Of a DNA stretch of 64,000 bases, positions 57,256 through 64,000 are shown one piece after another (the stretch's first letter is position 1; the number at the start of each line of letters is the position of its first letter). The position numbers and the translations under genes were made by a program. Under the pieces are notes generated by a model. It ran no database searches, was not told the origin of the DNA, and was given only the letters and a program-made list of their open reading frames with translations. The stretch lies in contig CM066987.1 of assembly GCA_033977485.1 (NCBI GenBank), forward strand, positions 90,242,588 to 90,306,587. Reading direction: 5' to 3'. Origin of the DNA: Hydrangea macrophylla (lineage: Eukaryota > Streptophyta > Magnoliopsida > Cornales > Hydrangeaceae).

Positions 57256-60249
57256 TGTAATAACCTGCATTTTTATTTAATTTAATTGTATTTGCATTGG
57301 CATATTTAAATTCAATTGGCATTGTCTGCTTTTAATTTAATTAAAATTCTTGCGTGTAGAATTTATTCCTTGCCTTATTTCACATTTGGAATTCTGTTTG
57401 GGGTTAAACTGCAATTTTATAAATCTTAGCAATACCTGTGTTGGATTTCAAAATCTGTATTTCAAACGGTGGAAAAGTTTACTTTTGATTCAAGCTGTAT
57501 TTTTATGAAACCAGAAAATCACTTCCTACGTTAAAATGAATTTCCTGTATTTTTGTGGTGAACACCGCGCCCCGAAAATACCAGTTTAGGAGCAAAACTG
57601 TCCGTGCCGCGTTAAACTTGCACAGTCTGTGACATGGACGTAAAAGATTGATATGACTTATGCCTTATTGCCATTTATGGCAAGTAATCATTTGGTGAAG
57701 CCTTGTTTGGGTGTGCTTATATTGTGTGTATCTATTGGTGCATGTACTAGAGTTTCCCAAACAACCCCATTTGACCCCTATACACCTATCCATGGCCTTT
57801 GGCTTAAACTTGGGGCATATCAACTGTGTATTATGTAAATACGTATGGTTATATGTTGCTGATTGAGAGTAGATAGAGAATTGGTTAAAACAAATCTTGA
57901 TTAGTAGTGTAATCCTAAAAATACTTGGAGCCCAAGTTCTTAAGCTCTATATATTGAAGCTCACACACACACACACACACACACACATTCTCATATCTGG
58001 AGGAGTACAGAGAGTTTGAGAGAGAGAGATTACACAGAGAATTTCAGGAATTGCATAGAGAGAGCTCTTAACCTCCATAGCTTGAAAGTTTGATTTGGAT
58101 TGCAATATTCTTATTTGGTCTTTCTTTCTCAACAATTATTTCACCTCTTAATCACAGTGAGTATTATTAACTCACTCCCAATGTAATTCTATGCTTAAAT
58201 TACTGATTTTGTGTATGTATAGTTGGAATGCCATTGCTAAATTCGTCCATGGAAGCTTGAGCTTCAAAATCATGATTTCTCAAACCTAAACCAAAACTTG
58301 TTTTTAGAGTTGATTATGAAAGATTATACCTCATTGATGATATGTCTGAAATTTTAGAACCCAATTCGTTCATATAAGATAGTATATTGAAAATGAAGTT
58401 TGGACATGTTTTAGTTTTTCATAAAATTGGAGAGTTATAGATTGATTCATGTTAAATTGATAATGGATTCTTAATCCTTGTGAAAAACCAAAGAGAATCA
58501 TATACTATAAGGCCTAGTAACTCACAGAATGGAAATGGGTCAAAAAGACCCCTGTTTTGCTGAAACAGAACAGTTCCTGCGGAGAAGATGAAGCCTCAGC
58601 TTCATCTCGCGCCGCGATCGCGCGCGCGAGGAATCGCGCGAGCGGCCCGCGCGAGCGACCCCTCGTGCGAGCGACCCGCGCGCGCGAGGTATGCTTCCCC
58701 AGGCAAAAAGGAAAGTTTATATATATAAATGAAAATTTGGCTGGTCGCGCGAGCGAGGGTCGCGCGAGAACCCCTTCGCGCGAGCGATCCGCGCGAGCGA
58801 TCTTGGCTTTCTCAGGCAGACAGAAAAGTTATATTATAAAAAGGAAAATGGGCATATCGCGCGAGCGGCCCGCGCGAGCGACACTTCGCGCAAGCGGCCC
58901 GCGCGCGCGAGTTCTGACAGTTTCTGTTTTTGTCTGTTTTGTGTTTAAGGTCTGTTTGGTTCAACTTTTTAGTACTGTTAAGGCTCTGTTTGGGAATTTA
59001 GTTGATCAGAACTCTAATTGGTTATGTTTGAATGATTAAAACATTGTAGTATGACTCATTAATCCCCGTACGCGTGTTGTTCCTTTAATTCAGCATTTTT
59101 GTTTTCGTCTAAGTGCATACCATTCATGTGGGTCAGTGGTACATGCATAGGGGTGTCAGTCTGTGTGGAAAAGAGTAATGGTAGTGTGGAAAGAGTATGA
59201 GTTTGTGTTTGTGGTCGTGGTTGTGGTTGTGGTTGAGTATGAGTTTGTGGTTGTGGTCGTGGTTGTGGTTGTGGTTGTGGTTGAGATTGTGGAGAGGGTA
59301 TCTTTGAAATGCGACGGTGGCAAATATGGACACTCCCTGACGCCCATGGAAGCGTTAAAGTGTGTGAAGCCGAACTCGGACATTCCTTGGCACCCATGGT
59401 AGTGCTAAAGTGTGGCCTACGGACACTCCCTGATAACTCGAGTCTGGATACTGTGTGAGGGGTTGCCCCGGTATTTGCATGGCGGTTAGGGTATTCAAAG
59501 TGTGAGGCATTGGACACTCCCTGGTACCCCGGACCAAAGTGTGAGGCAAACTGGACACTCCCTGGCGCCCCGTTGCTAAAGTGTGGCTATCTGAGTGTTT
59601 CAAAGATACCAGGAGTAGGATAGTGGGTTGTTGTGGCTGTCGAGAGAAAAGAGTCGGCGAGATGAGTGTGGTGTATTGTCTCATTTCACGAGTATCTGTA
59701 TTTATGAATGAACGACTTTTATTATATTCCTTGTTGTTTTATAAAGTGAATTCTTTCTGTAATTTAATAATGGAAAAAGGTAAATGGGTATGCTTTACAT
59801 TCAAAGTCATGTTTTTAATACTCACCAGCTTCTCGAAGCTGACGACGTTGATGCGTCCTGGACATTCGTGTTCAGGCTTTTCAGGTTATAATCAGGAGGA
59901 ATCATACGACTATGCTAATTGAGAATGGCTGCTTCTGGAATAAAGAAACTGTTTATTATATGCTTTAAGTTTATCTGTTTTAAGTTATGAACTATTTTGT
60001 TTTATAAGGATGACTGTAACAAACATTAAGCTATTGTTTTAATTCGAGGCGGTCTGTGCCTTTAGATAACCCGTGCTGTAATATTCTTTAAGTTAGAATA
60101 ATTTTTGTAAGCCTTGATTGCTTTACTCTGATTATTATGTTTTGTTGTTCGACGTTTGGGACGGAATCGATCCTTCAAACTGTCGCGACCTACGGGTCCA
60201 TAAAGGAAATTAAACGCTTTCCTTATTTATGCTACGTCGGGGCGTGACA
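57256..60249 (+). repeat. Element B 3' LTR
   Basis: 2994 bp, the second copy of 48736-51661. The extra length comes mainly from about 60 bp in the CG-rich cluster near 58630-58690 and a longer CA repeat at 57961. Followed by the target duplication CATAT. Confidence 0.92.
58601..58912 (+). repeat. CGCGCGAGCG word cluster (element B 3' LTR)
   Basis: The expanded counterpart of 50087-50330, with one more group of words. This length difference between otherwise near-identical LTRs shows the cluster is unstable. Confidence 0.75.
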
Positions 60250-60706
60250 CATATGCATGGTATACATTCCCATATATCATTTTATTTCTTTTTTTCTCTT
60301 TTCTTCTTTTTTTTTTTCTTTTCTTTTCTTTTCAAGACTTCTTTTCCAAAAACTCTTTCTTTTCTTCTCTCTCTCTCTTTTTTTCTTCTTTTTATATATA
60401 TTTTATTATCATTACTATATATATTTTTTTATAATGTATTATATATATTTTATTATCATTACTATATATATATTTTATAATGTATTCTCAGACTGATTTC
60501 CTCACACGTTCTTCATCATTCATGCTTTCTCTCAAATACCCAATTTCTCCTTCTTTTATTATTATTTTTTTTTTTATTTTGAAACTTTAATTGAAAAATT
60601 TGAATTTATTAGAAGATCTCCGAATTGCACCGGTCATCGTCATCATCGGTCTTAAGAGGTAACCAATACCTGGATTTGACGTTTGGTCAAAATTGGGGTG
60701 TCTACA
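60250..60706 (-). repeat. Ogre2 3' LTR, second part
   Basis: Resumes the Ogre2 LTR after element B (first 5 bp are the duplicated CATAT). It aligns with about 18830-19220 of Ogre1, including the GGTCATCGTCATCATCGGTC segment and the terminus GGGGTGTCTACA. The T-rich part near 60270-60480 gives only low-complexity ORFs. Confidence 0.82.
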
Positions 60707-60720
60707 GTTTGCCCCTCTTC
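60707..60720 (-). other. Polypurine tract of Ogre2
   Basis: The minus strand reads AAGAGGGGCAAAC immediately before the LTR start TGTAGACACC, as in Ogre1. Confidence 0.75.
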
Positions 60721-61136
60721 GGCAGAGCTTGTAAAGCAACGCGTGTCACAAGTGAATGTCGAAGCCTATGTAAAAGACAAGCCTTTGACCAAGCGGTCGA
60801 ATCCAGGTAAAAACAAAAAGTGCGTTGCAAAAGTCGGGTGCGCGAAGCCAAAAGCTGGTCATGCTCAATGGTGAGCTGCCTACGTATCCCATCAGGAATC
60901 AGACCAGGACGGATTTCGGGTGAGGGACCATGCACAGTCACAAATAGCCATGCAGATGAATGCATCTATCCTATCGTGATGCACATGCTCAAACAGTCTC
61001 GTGCTCTATGCTCTCAAGTTAAAATGACTTAGGACAATGCTACTCCTTATAGTGCCAAAAACCTTTTTGCCTTGAAATTCTTCTATGCCGATGACGTTCT
61101 ATCTTGGGAAAGTTACGACTGTCGTTTTTTATGAGA
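60721..61136 (-). other. Conserved 3'-UTR block of Ogre2
   Basis: Homologue of 19241-19670, with the GAGCTGCCTACGTATCCC module at 60873-60890. Overlapping short ORFs on both strands are shared with Ogre1 only as DNA similarity and are not supported as genes. Confidence 0.65.
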
Positions 61137-63590
61137 ATACTGATCGACTGAGATGTGCTTTGCGTCTTATACTCCGGTGCCAAAACAGGAAATATGCTGA
61201 AAGACTGAGATGCGCTTTGCATCTTATACTCCAGCGTCTTTTGAGGATCATCTGATCGACTGAGATGCGCTTTGCGTCTTATACTCCGGTGCTGAATCAA
61301 GAAATGTACTAAAAGACTGAGATGCGCTTTGCGTCTTATACTCTGGTGTCTTTTGAGGATCAACTGATCGACTGAGATGCACTTTGCGTCTTATACTCCG
61401 GTGCCGAATCAGGTGCTGAAAGACTGAGATGCACTTTGCGTCTTATACTCCAGTGTCTTTTGAGGATCATTTGATCGACTGAGATGCGCTTTGCATCTTT
61501 TACTCTGTTGTCTTTTGAGGATCATCTGATCGACTGAGATGCGCTTTGCGTCTTATACTCCAGTGTTGAATCAGGAAATGTGCTGAAAGACTGAGATGCG
61601 CTTTGCATCTTATCCTCCGGTGTCTTTTGAGGATCATCTGATCGACTGAGATGCGCTTTGCGTCTTATACTCTGGTGCCGAATTAGGAAATGTGCTGCAA
61701 GACTGAAATGCGATTTGCGCCTTATACACCGGTGTCTTTTAAGGATCATCTGATCGACTGAGATGCGCTTCGCGTCTTATACTCCAGTACTGAATCAGGA
61801 AATGTGCTGAAAGACTTAGATGTGCTTTGCGTCTTATACTCCGATGTCTTTTAAGGATCATCTGATCGACTGAGATGTGATTTGCGTCTTATACTCCGAT
61901 GTCGAATCAGGAAATATGCTGAAAGACTAAGATGCGCTTTGCATCTTGTACTCTGGTGCTGAATCAGGAAATATGCTGAAAGACAGAGATGCGCTTTGCG
62001 TCTTATACTCTAGTGTCTTTTGAGGATCATCTGATCGACTGAGACGCGCTTTACGTCTTATACTCCTGTGTCGAATTAGGAAATGTGCTGAAAGACTGAG
62101 ATGCACTTTGTGTCTTATACTCCAGTGTCTTTTGAGGATCATCTGATCGACTGAGATGCGCTTTGCGTCTTATACTCTGATGCCGAATCAGGAAATGTGC
62201 TGAAAGACTGAGATGCACTTTGCGTCTTATACTCTGTTGTCATTTGAGAATCATCAGATCGACTGAGATGCGCTTTACGTCTTATACTCCGGTGTTAAAT
62301 CAGGAAATGTGCTGAAAGACTGAGATACGCTTTGCGTCTTATCCTCCGGTGTCTTTTGAGGATCATCTAATCGACTGAGATGCGCTTTGCGTCTTATACT
62401 CTGGTGCTGAATCAGGAAATGTGCTGAAAGACTGAGATGCGATTTGCGCCTTATACTCCGGTGTCTATTGAGGATCATCTGATCGACTGAGATGCGCTTC
62501 GCGTCTTATACTCCGGTGCCGAATCTGGAAATGTGCTGAAAGACTTAGATGTGCTTTGCGTCTTATACTCCGGTGTCTTTTGAGGATCATCTGATCGACT
62601 GAGATGCACTTTGCGTCTTATACTCTGGTGCCGAATCAGGAAATGTGCTAAAAGATTGAGATGCGCTATGCGTCTTATACTCCGGCATCTTTTGAGGATC
62701 ATCTGATCGACTGAGATATGCTTTGCGTCTTATACTCCGGTGCCGAATCAGGAAAAATGTGCTGAAAGACTGAGATACGATTTGTGTCTTATACTCCGGT
62801 GTCTTTTGAGGATCATCTGATCGACTGAGATGCGTTTTACGTCTTAAACTCCGATGCCGAATCAGGAAATGTGCTGAAAGACTGAGATGTACTTTCCGTC
62901 TTATACTCCAGTGTCTTTTGATGATCATCTGATCGACTGAGATGCGCTTTGCGTCTTATACTCCAGTGCCGAGTCAGGAAATGTGCTGAAAGACTGAGAT
63001 GCGCTTTGCGTCTTATACTCCATTGTCTTTTGAGGATCATGTGATCGACTGAGATGCGCTTTGCGTCTTATACTCCGGTGTTGAATAAGGAAATGTGCTA
63101 AAAGACTGAGATGCGCTTTGCGTCTTATCCTCCGGTGTCTTTTGAGGATCATCTGATCAACTGAGATGCGCTTTGCGTCTTACACTCCGGTGCCGAATTA
63201 GGAAATGTGCTGAAAGACTGAGATGCGATTTGCGTCTTATACTCCGTTGTCTTTTGAGGATCATCTGATCGACTGAGATGCGCTTCGCATCTTATACTCC
63301 GGTGCCGAATCAGGAAATGTGCTGAAAGACTGAGATGCGCTTTGCGTCTTATCCTCCGGTGTCTTTTGAGGATCATCTGATCGACTGAGATGCGCTTTGC
63401 ATCTTATACTCCAGTGCCGAATCAGGAAATGTGCTGAAAGACTGAGATGCGCTTTGCGTCTTATACTCTGGTATCTTTTGAGGATCATCTGATCGACTGA
63501 GATGCGCTTTGCGTCTTATACTCCGGTGCCGAATCAGAAAATGTGCTAAAAGATTAAGATGCGCTTTGCGTCTTATACTCCGGTGTCTTG
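61137..63590 (-). repeat. 112-bp tandem array, about 22 copies (dimer of ~56-bp units)
   Basis: Each unit holds two copies of the core GACTGAGATGCGCTTTGCG...CTTATACTCCGGTG, followed alternately by CCGAATCAGGAAATGTGCTG and TCTTTTGAGGATCATCTGATC segments. Exact 112-bp spacing shows, for example, in repeated frames starting 112 or 224 bp apart. Some dimers lack or alter a half-unit (near 61400-61510 and 61900-61990). The minus-strand ORFs of about 75 codons repeated through it are products of the period. Only three half-units exist in Ogre1. Confidence 0.92.
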
Positions 63591-63600
63591 TCAAGATTTG

Positions 63601-63640
63601 CAGAAAAGTCAGAATTGTTCTAGATTTAATGACTCCGAAT
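63601..63640 (-). repeat. Single diverged 42-bp unit in Ogre2
   Basis: GCAGAAAAGTCAGAATTG followed by TTCTAGATTTAATGACTCC corresponds to one unit of the 16-copy array of Ogre1 (19846-20516), in the same position between the other two arrays. Confidence 0.75.
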
Positions 63641-63654
63641 TTATACTGGCTGCG

Positions 63655-64000
63655 ATCGATGTTTTATGCCTGATGCTGGGAATTTTGATCGGTGACTTAT
63701 AGGCTGCGATAGACGGCTTATACCAAAATCGAGGATTTTTGATCGATGACTTTAGGCTGCGATAGACGACTTATACTATGACCGAGGATTTGATCGGTGA
63801 CTTAGAAGCTGCGATAGATGACTTATACCAAGACCGATGATTTGATCAGTGACTTATAGGTTGCGATAGACGACTTATACCAAGACCGAGGATTTGATCG
63901 ATGACTTATAGGCTGCGATAGACGACTTATACCAAAATCGAGGATTTGATCGGTGACTTATAGGCTGCGATAGACGACTTATACCAAGACCGAGGATTTA
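63655..64000 (-). repeat. 52-bp tandem array in Ogre2 (cut by window end)
   Basis: About seven units of the GCTGCGATAGACGACTTATA repeat, more diverged at the left edge, the same unit as 21041-22128. It continues past the window. Confidence 0.88.

Larger units (their letters stand above)
48736..60249 (+). mobile_element. Element B: near-intact Ty3/Gypsy chromovirus (Tekay/Del-like) with an extra pre-gag ORF
   Basis: Complete element with LTRs 48736-51661 (2926 bp) and 57256-60249 (2994 bp), a perfect target duplication CATAT (48731-48735 and 60250-60254), a PBS at 51670 and a polypurine tract at 57241. The interior encodes a 204-aa ORF and then gag-protease-RT-RNase H-integrase with a C-terminal chromodomain-like end, so it belongs to the chromovirus branch. 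By eye the LTRs differ by roughly 1% or less plus one ~60-bp length change in the CG-rich cluster and microsatellite changes, so the insertion is young. One premature TAG early in gag is the only obvious lesion. It sits inside the LTR of Ogre2. Confidence 0.93.
45796..64000 (-). mobile_element. Ogre2: Tat/Ogre-like element, 3' LTR and 3' UTR (runs off the window)
   Basis: The 3' LTR begins TGTGGATACCGGCATTTGGG at 45796 and ends GGGGTGTCTACA at 60706. It is interrupted by element B (48736-60249 plus its target duplication), giving an LTR of about 3.39 kb. A polypurine tract follows at 60707, then a 3' UTR homologous to that of Ogre1: conserved block, 112-bp array, one 42-bp unit and the 52-bp array reaching the window end. 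Gag, any pol and the 5' LTR would lie to the right. Same family as Ogre1 but with a very different repeat composition. Confidence 0.85.

Noticed and set aside
61040..63594. Series of ~75-codon Arg/Ser-rich minus-strand ORFs
   Set aside because: They recur every 112 or 224 bp as shadows of the tandem array; 112 is not a multiple of 3, so each frame dies after two units.

Overview
This is plant nuclear DNA, almost certainly from an angiosperm and probably a eudicot with a large, repeat-rich genome; the species cannot be named from this sequence. I find no host protein gene, rRNA or tRNA. Nearly everything is LTR retrotransposon sequence of several lineages, much of it nested, plus one 7-kb stretch (29.3-36.8 kb) of small DNA-transposon derivatives and low-complexity DNA.

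Layout. 1-269: end of an LTR. 270-1188 and 9410-10280: two halves of an old minus-strand Ty3/Gypsy pol, split by element A (1189-9404, minus), an 8.2-kb element with 2127-bp LTRs, a perfect TSD and no gag-pol. 10281-11386: another minus-strand LTR. 11387-14079: leader, PBS and 5' LTR of a truncated Copia element inserted in element D. D survives as 53 codons of an unusual pre-gag ORF (14080-14234) and one LTR (14340-16052 and 28588-29346). D's LTR is split by Ogre1 (16053-28582, minus), a 12.5-kb Tat/Ogre-like element with a TSD. Ogre1 keeps a broken gag and four tandem arrays but has lost most of pol. 29347-36774: foldback/MITE elements, three with 9-bp TSDs, a degenerate ~200-bp tandem array and a CACTA end. 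36775-39960: 3' LTR and part of the interior of gypsy element C (minus). About 39960-45674: Athila-like 3' half with a 464-codon ORF and an LTR. 45796-64000: Ogre2 (minus, runs off the window), whose 3' LTR is split by element B.

Element B (48736-60249, plus) is the best-preserved element: 2.9-3.0-kb LTRs, CATAT TSD, PBS, PPT, a 204-aa ORF between PBS and gag, and a gag-pol polyprotein open except for one early TAG. It is of the chromovirus (Tekay/Del) type.

Most notable signals: (1) the B pre-gag ORF has a recognisable homologue in the separate element D; (2) clusters of short self-complementary words occur in the LTRs of most families here, within about 20-200 bp upstream of the presumed TATA box in six of eight, each family using its own word; (3) Ogre1 and Ogre2 carry the same ordered set of 3'-UTR satellite modules amplified to very different copy numbers; (4) repeated stem-loops with compensatory changes occur inside elements A and C and at the Athila PPT/LTR border. 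Element borders rest on TG...CA ends, TSDs, PBS and PPT read directly from the sequence; family names come from recognised protein motifs and are not database-confirmed.
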